64,000 nucleotides of DNA from Plantibacter flavus (GCF_900177615.1 NZ_FXAP01000002.1:62001-126000), one strand, 5' to 3'; counted from the first letter of the stretch, positions 33,179 through 42,170 are shown. Translations and numbers: made by a program. Notes: a model not told the origin generated them from the letters alone.

Positions 33179-34594
33179 GTGACCACGGAACGCATCGAAC
33201 GCCAGGCACCGCGCGCCGCGCGCCTGGACGACCCTGATCGCCGTCGCGCACACCGCCGTCGACTCCGACGCACCGATCTCCTCGCCATCCTCTGCTGGAC
33301 GTCCGTGGCGGCCGCGATCGCGCTCCTGCTCGCAAGCGGTGGCGTCCGTGACCTCAGCTCGCCCGGAGCCATGGTCACCGCGCTGGGCATCGTCGCCGGG
33401 CTCGTCGGCACCGACCTCATCCTCATCATGCTGGTGCTCGCCGCCCGCATCCCGTTCATCGATCGGACAGTCGGTCAAGACGTCGCGATGGCCCTGCATC
33501 GACGCCTGGGCAAGCCCGCGCTGTACCTGCTCCTCGGTCACGGCGTCCTCCTCATCGTCGGGTACGCGATCACCGACGGCTCCTCGGTCATCGCCGAGAC
33601 CGTCTCGCTCATGAGCGGAGGCGACCTGCTGCTCGCGCTGCTGGGAACCGTGCTGCTCGTGCTCGTGGTCGTGACCTCGGTCGTCGCCGTCCGTCGACGC
33701 TTCCCCTACGAGGCATGGCACGCGATCCACCTGCTCAGCTACGTCGCCGTCCTGGTGGCGGTTCCCCACCAGCTCTCCACCGGTCAGGTGCTCGCCGAGG
33801 GCGGCTTCGAGCGCGGGTACTGGATCGCGCTCTACGTCCTCGCCTTCGGATCGATCGCCTGGTTCCGTTTCCTCGTCCCGCTCGTCAGGACGCTCCGCCA
33901 CCGCATCCGGGTGGTGGCGGTCGAACCGATCGCCCCCGGGGTGTCCTCGATCCACCTGCGCGGACGGGATCTCCGACGCCTCGGTGCGCACGGCGGTCAG
34001 TACGCGATCTGGCGGTTCTGGAGCGCGGGAACCTGGTGGCACGCCCACCCGATCTCGTTCTCGGCCGTGCCCTCCGATGAGGGCGCACGGATCACCGTCC
34101 GTGAGCTCGGTGCCGGGACGGGCAGACTGGCCCGCCTGCAGCCGGGGACGCCGGTCTCGATCGAGGGCCCCTACGGCATCTTCACCTCCTTCGCCCGCAC
34201 CGCTCCTCGACTCGCGATCATCACCGCCGGCATCGGGATCACCCCCGCGAGGGCGCTGCTCGAGCACTCGGACGTCGCCCCCGGCGAGGCGACGGTCCTG
34301 CTCCGCGGGACGGACCACTCGCAGGCGTACCTGTGGGACGAGATGGAGACGCTCGCGCATCGGAACGGCAGCAGGCTCTACACGATGCTCGGCCGACGTC
34401 CGAACGGGATCGACACCTGGATGTCTGCGGAGTCGATCAGTCGCGGCGTGACGATCGAGTCGGTCTTCCCCCAGCTGCTGGAATCCGACCTCTATGTCTG
34501 CGGGCCGTCGGTCTGGACTGACCTCGTCGTCCGGGACGCGCGGGCCGCCGGGCTCCCCGAACAGCAGATCCACGTGGAGAGGTTCGACTGGTGA
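33179..34594 (+). CDS. Ferric-reductase-like transmembrane flavo-oxidoreductase
   Basis: A 471-residue protein. An N-terminal six-helix ferric-reductase domain (about 30-235) has paired heme-type histidines (RRLGKPALYLLLGHG; WHAIHLLSY; AVPHQ). Then comes a cytosolic FAD/NAD(P)H reductase domain with HPISFS as the flavin site, TAGIGITPARALL for the nucleotide, and CGPSVWTDLVV near the end. It should pass electrons from NAD(P)H across the membrane. The start is GTG 33179. The stop overlaps the FMN-binding gene by four bases. Confidence 0.87.
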   Translation: MTTERIERQAPRAARLDDPDRRRAHRRRLRRTDLLAILCWTSVAAAIALLLASGGVRDLSSPGAMVTALGIVAGLVGTDLILIMLVLAARIPFIDRTVGQDVAMALHRRLGKPALYLLLGHGVLLIVGYAITDGSSVIAETVSLMSGGDLLLALLGTVLLVLVVVTSVVAVRRRFPYEAWHAIHLLSYVAVLVAVPHQLSTGQVLAEGGFERGYWIALYVLAFGSIAWFRFLVPLVRTLRHRIRVVAVEPIAPGVSSIHLRGRDLRRLGAHGGQYAIWRFWSAGTWWHAHPISFSAVPSDEGARITVRELGAGTGRLARLQPGTPVSIEGPYGIFTSFARTAPRLAIITAGIGITPARALLEHSDVAPGEATVLLRGTDHSQAYLWDEMETLAHRNGSRLYTMLGRRPNGIDTWMSAESISRGVTIESVFPQLLESDLYVCGPSVWTDLVVRDARAAGLPEQQIHVERFDW

Positions 34595-35103
34595 GGACTC
34601 GAGCGACCATCGCGAGCATCCTCGCGTCCGGAGCCGTCCTCCTCGGCGGATGGCAACTCGGCAGCGCCGGCCTGACGACGGCACCCACGACGACGACCGG
34701 AGCCTCCGGGACGACGACCGGCTCGGGGACGAGCGCGGGCTCCGGCACCGGGACCACCTCCGGCACGGCGCCCGCCGCGGCACCGTCGGCTGCGGCTCCC
34801 GCGTCCGCAGCTCCGGCTGGTGCCGCCGACGGCACCTACACCGGCACCTCCGAGCGCACCCGCTACGGAGACGTCCAGGTGCAGATCACCGTCAGCGGTG
34901 GAGCCATCACCGACGTGACCGCCCTGCACCTCACCGATCAGGACGGTCGCTCGGTGTCGATCTCGAACCGGGCTGCCCCGATCCTCCGGCAGGAGGTCCT
35001 CGCCGCGCAGTCGTCACAGGTCCAGACCGTGAGCGGCGCCACCTACACGACCGACGGCTACCTGTCCTCGGTGCAGTCCGCGATCGACCAGGCGGGGCTG
35101 TGA
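34591..35103 (+). CDS. Exported FMN-binding electron carrier
   Basis: A 170-residue protein: signal-like N-terminal helix, a Thr/Gly/Ser/Ala-rich linker (about 30-80), then one FMN-binding domain. The covalent flavinylation motif is SGAT (Ser148-Thr151, in TVSGATYTT); Thr151 is the expected FMN attachment site. It lies outside the membrane and should accept electrons from the reductase upstream. The gene for the attaching enzyme, ApbE, follows directly with a TGATG overlap. Confidence 0.9.
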   Translation: MRTRATIASILASGAVLLGGWQLGSAGLTTAPTTTTGASGTTTGSGTSAGSGTGTTSGTAPAAAPSAAAPASAAPAGAADGTYTGTSERTRYGDVQVQITVSGGAITDVTALHLTDQDGRSVSISNRAAPILRQEVLAAQSSQVQTVSGATYTTDGYLSSVQSAIDQAGL

Positions 35104-36023
35104 TGGGCGGGACCCGCTCGGACGACCACCGGGCCGGTGACGCTCCGATGATCCGCACCTTCGCGACGATGGGCACGGTCGCGAGCGTCCGCCTCCCCTC
35201 TGGCGACGCGCGACTCGACGCCGTGCTCCCGTCAGTGCAGGCGGTCTTCGCGGCGGTGGACGAACGGTTCAGCCTGTACCGGTCCGACTCCGAGGCGAGC
35301 CGCATCGCCCGAGGGGAACTGAGCCTGACGGCGTCGAGTGCCGCGATGCGCAATCGCTATGCCGAAGCCCTAGCCTGGCGGGACGCGACCGGCGGCGCGT
35401 TCACCCCGCACCGGCCGGACGGGGTCGTCGATCTCTCCGGCGTCGTCAAGGCCGTCGCCATCGCCGCGGCGGGAGCCGTCCTCGACGCAGCCGGCATCGA
35501 GGACTGGTTGCTCAACGTGGGAGGCGACGTCCTCGTCCGCGGTTCAGAGGGCGGTGTGCCGTGGCAGGCCGGTATCGTCGACCCGGCCGACCGGTCCGCG
35601 CTCCTGACCGCGCTCGCGCTCCCGGCACCGCGGCGGGCCGTGGCGACGTCGGGCATCGGCGAGCGCGGCGAGCACATCTGGCGTCGAGCAGTGCCGGGCG
35701 GTCAGGACCTGGTGCAGGTCACGGTCGCGGCCGCCGACATCGTGACCGCAGACGTGCTCGCCACCGCGATCCTGGCGGGTGGCCCGGCGACGCTCGACGA
35801 CCTCGCGGACCGCTTCGACATCGACGTGCTGGCCGCCACGCATGACGGCGTGCTGCTCGCCACCCCGGGTCTGCGGTCCGGGGAGTTCTCTGGGAGTCTG
35901 CTGGAGCCCCGCCCGGACGTGGAGCTCCCGGGTGTAGAAGTGAAGGGCGTCCACCAGGTCGCCCTGTCGGATTCGATCAGTGCGGATCGACAGCCCGAAG
36001 AACATGTGAGGAGCACCATATGA
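35103..36023 (+). CDS. apbE: FAD:protein FMN transferase ApbE
   Basis: A 306-residue enzyme of the ApbE family, with TFATMGTVASVRL at the start, DLSGVVKAVAIAAAG (usually DLGGIAKGYA), LLNVGGDVLVRG, and the C-terminal acidic metal site in VAAADIVTADVLATAIL. It transfers FMN from FAD onto the Thr of SGAT motifs, here in the adjacent carrier. No signal peptide is apparent. The tail after about residue 270 is not conserved, and its stop overlaps the CsbD start by four bases. Confidence 0.87.
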   Translation: MGGTRSDDHRAGDAPMIRTFATMGTVASVRLPSGDARLDAVLPSVQAVFAAVDERFSLYRSDSEASRIARGELSLTASSAAMRNRYAEALAWRDATGGAFTPHRPDGVVDLSGVVKAVAIAAAGAVLDAAGIEDWLLNVGGDVLVRGSEGGVPWQAGIVDPADRSALLTALALPAPRRAVATSGIGERGEHIWRRAVPGGQDLVQVTVAAADIVTADVLATAILAGGPATLDDLADRFDIDVLAATHDGVLLATPGLRSGEFSGSLLEPRPDVELPGVEVKGVHQVALSDSISADRQPEEHVRSTI

Positions 36024-36193
36024 GCGCAGGAGACAAGATCAAGAACGCCGCCGAAGACCTCGCGGGCAAGGCCAAAGAGGCCGTCGGCAAGGCGACAGAC
36101 AACGACAAGCTCGTCGCGGAGGGCAAGGCCGACCAGGCCAAGTCCGACGTGAAGCAGGCCGGTGAGAACGTGAAGGACGCGTTCAAGAACTGA
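36020..36193 (+). CDS. CsbD-like small stress protein
   Basis: A 57-residue hydrophilic protein, rich in Lys, Ala and Asp, beginning MSAGDKIKNAAEDLAGKAKE. It has the repeated amphipathic pattern of CsbD-family proteins, which are among the most abundant general-stress proteins in many bacteria; the molecular role is unknown. A GAGGAGC site precedes ATG 36020. The 4-base overlap with apbE suggests co-transcription, although its own promoter inside apbE is possible. Confidence 0.85.
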   Translation: MSAGDKIKNAAEDLAGKAKEAVGKATDNDKLVAEGKADQAKSDVKQAGENVKDAFKN

Positions 36194-36209
36194 CCTCCCG
36201 ATCACACGG

Positions 36210-36239
36210 ACGCCGGTGGCCCTCACGGGTCACCGGCGT
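36210..36239. terminator. Hairpin terminator after csbD
   Basis: A perfect 9-bp stem, ACGCCGGTG with CACCGGCGT, and a 12-base loop, 17 bases after the CsbD stop, followed by TCGTCTGTCC. It ends the operon running from the two-component system to CsbD. Confidence 0.75.
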
Positions 36240-36247
36240 TCGTCTGT

Positions 36248-36585
36248 CCTCCCCCGGTCCCTGAGTCCCCTCCCCCGTCCCTGAGTCCCCTCCCCGGTCC
36301 CTGAGCCTGTCGAAGGGCACACGGAAAACCCGCCGATCCGACCGACCTCCCCCGGTCCCTGGGTCCCCTCCCCGGTCCCTGAGCCTGTCGAAGGGCACAC
36401 GGAACACCCGCCGATCCGACCGACCTCCCCCGGTCCCTGAGCCCGTCGAAGGGCACACGGAACACCCGCCGATCCGACCGACCTCCCCCGGTCCCTGAGC
36501 CTGTCGAAGGGCCACGAGGAACATCTCGCTCCGGCACCCTTCCTCCGGTCCCTGAGCTTGTCGAAGGGCACACGAGGATACTTCC
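36248..36585. repeat. REP-like array A5 (about 60-bp units) upstream of HNH copy 2
   Basis: Repeated units of CCGGTCCCTGAGCCTGTCG, AAGGGCACACGGAACACC and CGCCGATCCGACCGACCTCC fill the gap between CsbD and the second HNH gene, with two truncated units at the start. All cores are of the CCCT/AGGG subtype. The last unit continues into a segment (CACGAGGATACTTCCACAAC) that also precedes copy 1 of the HNH gene in the same relative position. Confidence 0.9.
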
Positions 36586-36640
36586 ACAACCGCGCCGACT
36601 CGTCATCTGGAATGTCAGTGGTCCATGGTGGACTGGTTCC

Positions 36641-37912
36641 ATGACCGAGACCACCACCACCGCGATCCGCGCGAGCGACGAGTACGCCGCGCAGCTCGCG
36701 GAGTTCTCGGACGAGTACGCGGAGATCCAGCGGCTGCGGGCGGCTCTCGACGCACGAGAGGCGCGCTTGCTGGCTCGCTCCGCCGCATATGCGGACGCGC
36801 TCGCCGACTCGGTCGTTCCGGCCGTGTTCCCGCCGGCGGAGCGCTTGGCGCTCTCCCGCCGCTCCACCTGCGCAGCCCTCGCGATGGCGACCCGAACGCC
36901 TGAGCAGACAGTTCAGCGGGCGACGAACGACGCCGAGCGCCTGGTGAACGAAGCGCCCGCGGTACTTGAGTCCCTTGAAGCCGGCCGCATCTCAGCGCGG
37001 CACGCGCAGACGATCATCGATCAACTCAGTGACGTGCCGACCGCGGGGCGGGCGGTGTTCCTCGCTGAGGTCCTGCCGGTCGCGGAGGAGTCCACCAACG
37101 CGAACCTCCGCAGGCGCGCCCGCGTCCTGCGCGAGCGCCTCCACCCTGAATCGATCACCGCCCGAGCGGTCCGGTCGGAAGCCGACCGCCGCGTCGAGTT
37201 CGAACCCGCAGCCGACGGCATGGCCTGGGTGCACCTCTTCATCACGGCACCGATCGCCCAGGGCATCATCGAGCGCGTCGAAGCGGCCGCGGCGGAGTCA
37301 CGCGCCGCAGGCGACACCCGCACCTGCGCAAAACTCCAGGCGGACGCCCTCGCTGCCCTCGCGCTCACCGGCGTCACACCCGACGACATCATGACCAGCC
37401 CGGTGCTCCCGCACCCGATCGAGGTCCAGGAGCACATCAAGCCGACCGTGCAGATCACCGTCCCCGCGCTCACCATGGCCGGCGTCTCTGACGCTCCGGC
37501 CATCCTCGACGGCTACGGCCCCATCGACCCGGAGACAGCGGCACGCATCGCGGTGAACGCACCAAGCTTCACCCGCATCCTCGTCCAGCCCGAGACGGGT
37601 GCGGTGCTCTCCGTCGGGCGGAAGCAGTACCGGGTTCCAGCCGACCTGCAGCGCGCGGTCCGCCTGCGAGACGGCACCTGTCGGGCACCGGGCTGCGGCA
37701 GGCGCGCCAGAGCGTGCGACCTGGACCATTCGGTTGCCTGGGAAGACGGCGGCACGACGGATGTCGGCAATCTCGCGTGCCTGTGTCGACATCACCACCG
37801 GATGAAGCACCTCCCCGGGTGGAACCTCGACCACGGTCCCGGTGGTGTGCTCGGGTGGACGACACCCGACGGAAAGCATCATCGGACCGAACCGGACCCC
37901 GCACCGTTCTGA
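36641..37912 (+). CDS. DUF222 / REP13E12-family HNH endonuclease-like protein, copy 2
   Basis: A 423-residue protein, the same length as copy 1 and about 92 percent identical by eye, with the same HNH motif set (CRAPGC, DLDHSVAW, GNLACLC, RHHHRMKH). Most differences are in residues 7-60 and a few near 150 and 210-235. At the DNA level many more positions differ and nearly all are silent. For example, about 20 silent changes occur in the stretch that encodes TRTPEQ to DVPTA. It is intact, so both copies are kept by selection. Repeat arrays flank both ends. Confidence 0.85.
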   Translation: MTETTTTAIRASDEYAAQLAEFSDEYAEIQRLRAALDAREARLLARSAAYADALADSVVPAVFPPAERLALSRRSTCAALAMATRTPEQTVQRATNDAERLVNEAPAVLESLEAGRISARHAQTIIDQLSDVPTAGRAVFLAEVLPVAEESTNANLRRRARVLRERLHPESITARAVRSEADRRVEFEPAADGMAWVHLFITAPIAQGIIERVEAAAAESRAAGDTRTCAKLQADALAALALTGVTPDDIMTSPVLPHPIEVQEHIKPTVQITVPALTMAGVSDAPAILDGYGPIDPETAARIAVNAPSFTRILVQPETGAVLSVGRKQYRVPADLQRAVRLRDGTCRAPGCGRRARACDLDHSVAWEDGGTTDVGNLACLCRHHHRMKHLPGWNLDHGPGGVLGWTTPDGKHHRTEPDPAPF

Positions 37913-37918
37913 CCCCCG

Positions 37919-38706
37919 CCGCGGTCCCTGAGCCTGTCGGAGGGGTCCTCGTGGGCACTTCGACAAGCTCAGTGAGCGGGAGAGGTGTGCTTGGAACGAG
38001 GAGGGTTCCTCGTGGGCACTTCGACAGGCTCAGTGACCGGGAGAAGTGTGCCCGGATCGCTTCGGTCCCCGAGCTGTGCCGCACTCCGACAAGCTCAGTG
38101 ACCGGGAGAGGTGTGCCTGGAACGAGGAGGGTTCCTCGTGGGCACTCCGACAGGCTCAGTGAGCGGAAGAGGTGTGCCCGGAACGAGGAGGCATCCTCGT
38201 GGGCACTTCGACAAGCTCAGTGACCGGGAGAAGCGTGCCCGGACCGCTTCGGTCCCCGAGCTGTGCCGCACTCCGACAAGCTCAGTGACCGGGAGAAGTG
38301 TGCCCGGAACGAGGAGGGGTCCTCGTGGGCACTTCGACAAGCTCAGTGACCGGGAGAAGTGTGCCCGGAACGACGAGGCATCCTCGTGGGCACTTCGACA
38401 AGCTCAGTGACCGGGAGAAGTGTGCCCGGAACGAGGAGGCATCCTCGTGGGCACTTCGACAAGCTCAGTGACCGGGAAAAGTGTGCCCGGAACGAGGAGG
38501 GGTCCTCGTGGGCACTTCGACAGGCTCAGTGACCGGGAAAAGTGTGCCCGGAACGAGGAAGGGGCCTCGTGGGCACTTCGACAAGCTCAGTGACCGGGAG
38601 AGGTGTGCCCGGAACGAGGAGGGGTCCTCGTGGGCACTTCGACAAGCTCAGTGACCGGGAAAAGTCAACCCGCAACGTTTCGGCCCCTGAGCCTGTCGAA
38701 GGGCAC
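37919..38706. repeat. REP-like array A6 (about 61-bp units, roughly 13 copies)
   Basis: About 790 bases of head-to-tail units: the core CACTTCGACAAGCTCAGTG, then ACCGGGAGAAGTGTGCCCGG, AACGAGGAGGGGTCCTCGTG and GG, with a period of 61 bases. Two units contain a variant with GTCCCCGAGCTGTGCCGCAC (near 38065 and 38252). The array begins at the stop of HNH copy 2 and ends just before the convergent lipoprotein gene. Its unit is the reverse complement of the A1 unit, consistent with the inverted placement of the two HNH genes. Confidence 0.92.
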
Positions 38707-38723
38707 TCAGGCCTGCAGTACCG

Positions 38724-39377
38724 CTAGTCCTTGATGAGCAGGATCGGGTCGCCGTCGAAGGAGTCGTACGGATTCGGGTCGGTGAAGCCGCCGTCGTACA
38801 TGAGGCCGGCCGGAGCCTTGCCACCGGCGGGAGCCGCCGCGACGTAGCACTGCGTGATCGGCTCGCCACCGTCGAACTCTTCGGTGAACGACTCGGATCC
38901 GCACTCGTCCCACCCGATGAGCGTGGCCTCCTGGACCTTCTCGCCATCGGCGTCGACGGGCGCGAACGAGGTCGCGTCGCTGTTGAACGCCACCGGGTCG
39001 CCCGACACCTTGGTCATCTCGAGCCGGATGAGCGTGATGTCGTAGCCGTCGAGTTCCCCGCCGTCGAACTGCGTCTTGAGGAACGCGACCTGGTCGGCCG
39101 TCGCGGGGGTGACCTCGGTCAGCTTCGCGCTGATGAGCGCGGTGACGCCGTCCGTGCCCTGCGACTCGTAGACGATCGGCTCATCGATCCCGACCTGCGC
39201 TCCAGGCTCGGTGACCTCACCGTCCGCCGATCCGGTCGAGGTCGGCTTCGACGTCGCGGACGACGAGGCCTTCTCCGTCGGCTTCGCGTCGGGGGCCGAC
39301 GGCGTGGAGCATCCGGCCAGCACGAGCATGGCTGCGACGGGGAGGGTGATCAGGGCGGTGACGCGGGAGAGCTGCAT
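38724..39377 (-). CDS. Putative lipoprotein, unknown function
   Basis: A 217-residue protein with signal peptide and lipobox LAGC (Cys about 23), then a Ser/Thr/Lys linker to about residue 55. The mature domain resembles extracellular beta-sandwich domains of the DUF4352 sort (LTEVTPATADQ, LIRLEMTKVSGDPVAFNSD), with two Cys in DECGSE and TQCYVAA that may pair. ATG 39377 has a GAAAGGAATC site. The upstream 207 bases to the divergent glycosyltransferase contain no gene. Confidence 0.65.
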   Translation of the reverse strand: MQLSRVTALITLPVAAMLVLAGCSTPSAPDAKPTEKASSSATSKPTSTGSADGEVTEPGAQVGIDEPIVYESQGTDGVTALISAKLTEVTPATADQVAFLKTQFDGGELDGYDITLIRLEMTKVSGDPVAFNSDATSFAPVDADGEKVQEATLIGWDECGSESFTEEFDGGEPITQCYVAAAPAGGKAPAGLMYDGGFTDPNPYDSFDGDPILLIKD

Positions 39378-39584
39378 CGGGATTCCTTTCGGCGGCGGAC
39401 TCCAGCAGTCTGTCCCGCGCGCCGTTGCCGCGCGATGGGGACAACTCCCCACTGGGGCGTCCGTCCACGTGCCGTCGGGTCCGGGCGGGATCCCCCGCGC
39501 CCTCTCAGGAACCTCTCTGCTGGCGTTCATCCGAGCGGCGGACGATGAGACGACGCGCCAGGTTGTCGCGTCCGAGGGGAACCC

Positions 39585-41105
39585 ATGACTGCGACGATCA
39601 CCGTCCCGACCGCGCCCTCGCGCCGTCGGTGGGACGCTCTCCACACCCTCCTCGGCGGCCGCGCCACACCCTGGGTCGTCGGCCTGTTCGCCACCCTCGT
39701 CTCGCTCATCGGCATCGGAACGCCGTCGTACTGGGGCGACGAGGCGGCGAGCGTCCTCGCCGCCGAACGCCCCCTCCCCGTCCTGTTCGGGATGATCGGC
39801 CACATCGACGCCGTCCACGGCCTGTACTACGTGTTCCTGCACGTCTGGACCGGCGCCTTCGGGACCGCCGAGGCTGTCACACGGTTCCCGAGCGCGATCG
39901 GCGTCGGTCTGGCCGCGGCCGGCACGGTCGTGCTCGCGCGGTCCATCTTCACCCCGGCGATCGGCATCACGGCGGGCCTCGTGTTCGCCGTCATCCCCCA
40001 GGTCACGAGGATGGGCGCCGAGACGCGCTCCTATGCACTGGGCATGGCCGCGGTCGTGTGGCTGACGGTCTGGTTCGTGTCGCTCGTGCGTCGTCGGTCC
40101 ACGTCACGCCGCAGCTGGGCGCTGTTCGCCATCGCGAGCGCCGCCTCGATGTACCTGTTCCTGTACCTCGCGATGCTCCTCATCGTGCACGCCACGTGGA
40201 TGGTGCTCCAGCGCCCCGGGCGGCGGGTGATGCGAGCGTGGGGCTGGTCCCTCGTCGGTGCACTGGTCCTCGGCGCTCCGATCGTGATCGCCGGCATCGC
40301 GCAACGTGAGCAGATCGCGTTCCTCGGCAGGCGGGACTACGCGACGCCGGAATCGGTGCTCGTCGGCCAGTGGTTCCAGACGCCGGCCTTCGCCGTGCTC
40401 GCTTGGCTGCTCATCGCGCTCGCCCCCATCGGGGTCCTCGTGGTCCGCCGATCCTCCCGACAGCGTCGCGCCCTGGCGATGATCGCCGTGTGGGCGCTCG
40501 CGCCGACTGCGCTGCTCATCATCGGCAACACCCTCGTGACGCCGATGTACAACCTCCGCTACGTCACCTTCTGCGTCCCGGCCGTCGCCATCATGATGGC
40601 GCTCGGACTCCGGACGATCGTCGACCTCCTCCCGAAGCAGGTGGACCGCGCGGTGGCGACCGCGGTCGGTGTCGCGCTCGTGCTGGCGCTCGCGATCCCG
40701 GTCCTCGCGGAACAGCGTGGCCCCTACGCGAAGGACGACGGCAGCGACCTCCGGCAGACCGCGGAGGTCGTCCAGGCCCATGCCTCGCCGGGCGACGCGG
40801 TCGTCTTCGACCAGTCGGTGAAGCCCTCGCGCAAGTCGCGGCTCGCGATCGACCTCTACCCGCAGGCGTTCGCCGGCCTCGACGACGTGGCACTCGAGAC
40901 GAGCTACCGCGACCGCCCCGAGCTCTGGGACCTGGCCGCGCCGCTGTCCGAGATCCACGACCGGCTCATCGGCCACGACACCGTCTGGGTCGTCGAGGGC
41001 TCGAGCACCTCTCCGAACGTGGCGGATCTGGAGGCGCTCGGCTACCACGTCGAGCAGCGCATCCCCGTCCACCGCAGCATCGTCTTCGAGCTGGTCAGGT
41101 CGTGA
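39585..41105 (+). CDS. GT-C family glycosyltransferase (mannosyltransferase-like)
   Basis: A 506-residue integral membrane protein with about eleven helices. The first external loop carries YWGDEAAS (Asp52/Glu53) and HIDAVHGLYY (His73, Asp75, His78), the acid-pair and HxDxxH patterns of GT39/PMT-like enzymes using polyprenyl-phosphate sugars. The C-terminal 110 residues form a soluble domain (HASPGDAVVFDQSVK). It may add sugars to cell-wall or exported molecules. A GtrA-type flippase partner follows four bases later. Confidence 0.8.
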   Translation: MTATITVPTAPSRRRWDALHTLLGGRATPWVVGLFATLVSLIGIGTPSYWGDEAASVLAAERPLPVLFGMIGHIDAVHGLYYVFLHVWTGAFGTAEAVTRFPSAIGVGLAAAGTVVLARSIFTPAIGITAGLVFAVIPQVTRMGAETRSYALGMAAVVWLTVWFVSLVRRRSTSRRSWALFAIASAASMYLFLYLAMLLIVHATWMVLQRPGRRVMRAWGWSLVGALVLGAPIVIAGIAQREQIAFLGRRDYATPESVLVGQWFQTPAFAVLAWLLIALAPIGVLVVRRSSRQRRALAMIAVWALAPTALLIIGNTLVTPMYNLRYVTFCVPAVAIMMALGLRTIVDLLPKQVDRAVATAVGVALVLALAIPVLAEQRGPYAKDDGSDLRQTAEVVQAHASPGDAVVFDQSVKPSRKSRLAIDLYPQAFAGLDDVALETSYRDRPELWDLAAPLSEIHDRLIGHDTVWVVEGSSTSPNVADLEALGYHVEQRIPVHRSIVFELVRS

Positions 41106-41109
41106 CGCG

Positions 41110-41607
41110 GTGGTGATCCGACCCCTCAAGCATCCGCGCGCACTGCTCCGGCGACCGATCGTCCGCGAGGTCGCCGCCTTCGGCCTCGTCGGCGGCGCCG
41201 GCTTCCTCGTCGACGTCGGGGTCTTCAACCTCCTCGCGTACACCGTGTTCCTCCACACCGGCACCTCCGGGCTGCTCGTGGCGAAGGGTGTCTCCACCAC
41301 GCTCGCCATCGTGGCCAACTGGGTGGGCAACCGGCTCATCACCTTCCGCGCGCATCGACGCTCGGACGTCGGCCGCGAAGCGCTCGAGTTCGGCATCGTG
41401 AGCCTCGCTGGCGGCGCGATCGCCCTGGCCTGCCTCTGGGTCTCCCACGACGCGATGCACCTGACGACGCCGCTGGCGGACAACGTGTCGGCGAACATCG
41501 TCGGGCTGGCCCTCGGTTCCGCGTTCCGCTTCGTGCTCTACCGCTTCTGGGTGTACGGACCGCGGGCGGAGCGGACGGGACCGATCCCGGTGCGCATCGA
41601 CCCGTGA
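41110..41607 (+). CDS. GtrA-family membrane protein
   Basis: A 165-residue protein with four helices typical of GtrA: VREVAAFGLVGGAGFLVDVG in the first, LAIVANWVGNRLITF in the second, LEFGIVSLAGGAIAL in the third, and FRFVLYRFWVYG at the end. GtrA proteins are thought to flip or pass polyprenyl-linked sugars, which fits the GT-C enzyme upstream. The start is one of two adjacent GTG codons (41110 or 41113). Confidence 0.87.
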   Translation: MVIRPLKHPRALLRRPIVREVAAFGLVGGAGFLVDVGVFNLLAYTVFLHTGTSGLLVAKGVSTTLAIVANWVGNRLITFRAHRRSDVGREALEFGIVSLAGGAIALACLWVSHDAMHLTTPLADNVSANIVGLALGSAFRFVLYRFWVYGPRAERTGPIPVRIDP

Positions 41608-41617
41608 AGCCGTCCGG

Positions 41618-42109
41618 TCACCGACTCGCGTTGTGCTGCGAGACGGCGTCACTGACCCAGGAGAACTCGTCGACGAACCGCGAGAGCAACCGGGCGAGTT
41701 CCGCTCGATCGCGCTCGCTCCACTTGCCGACGAGGGTGTTGTAGACCTCCTGTGCCGCCTGCCGGTGTCGTTCGAGGGCGGTCCGCCCCTCCTCCGTCGC
41801 GCTCACGAGCACCGCGCGGCGATCACTCGGATCCGTCTCCCGGACGACGAGACCACCCTCCTCGAGGCGGCGCACCTCGGCCGTCGCGGTCGACTTGTCG
41901 ACGTCCATCCAGCCCGCGACCGTGGACATGCGGATCGGTCCGGCGGTGATGACGTACTCGAGGAGCCACGCGTCCGTCCCGGTCAGTGCTGCGCCTTCGG
42001 CGTCGTGCAGGGAACGCCGGTTGTCCGCCCGGGTGGACCACCGGAGCACGGACGCGAGCGACGCCTGGATGACGGCGCCGGCGTCGGCTGGGTCGACCTC
42101 ATCGCTCAT
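41618..42109 (-). CDS. MarR-family regulator next to the Ter locus
   Basis: A 163-residue winged-helix regulator. The DNA-binding part contains IRMSTVAGWMDVDKSTATAE, and the wing is ETDPSDRRAVLVSAT. It is divergent from terC, with a dyad-rich gap between them, so control of the Ter locus by this protein is likely. It is convergent with the GtrA gene. Confidence 0.87.
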   Translation of the reverse strand: MSDEVDPADAGAVIQASLASVLRWSTRADNRRSLHDAEGAALTGTDAWLLEYVITAGPIRMSTVAGWMDVDKSTATAEVRRLEEGGLVVRETDPSDRRAVLVSATEEGRTALERHRQAAQEVYNTLVGKWSERDRAELARLLSRFVDEFSWVSDAVSQHNASR

Positions 42110-42142
42110 AGCTGAATTCTTCCTGAATACCTGCGTTCGGGT

Positions 42143-42170
42143 GTTGGTTCGACCATACCAACTATATAGT
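42143..42170. promoter_or_regulatory. Operator/promoter region between marR and terC
   Basis: GTTGGT, eight bases, ACCAAC (42143-42162) is followed at once by the perfect palindrome ACTATATAGT (42161-42170), which also reads as a -10 element (TATAGT). The arrangement suits a MarR dimer blocking the terC promoter. The terC start is 61 bases further on. Confidence 0.5.

Noticed and set aside
37919-38706. Regular 61-base spacing looked like a CRISPR array
   Set aside because: The whole unit repeats with no unique spacers, the core is a palindrome in both orientations at other loci, and no cas gene is present.
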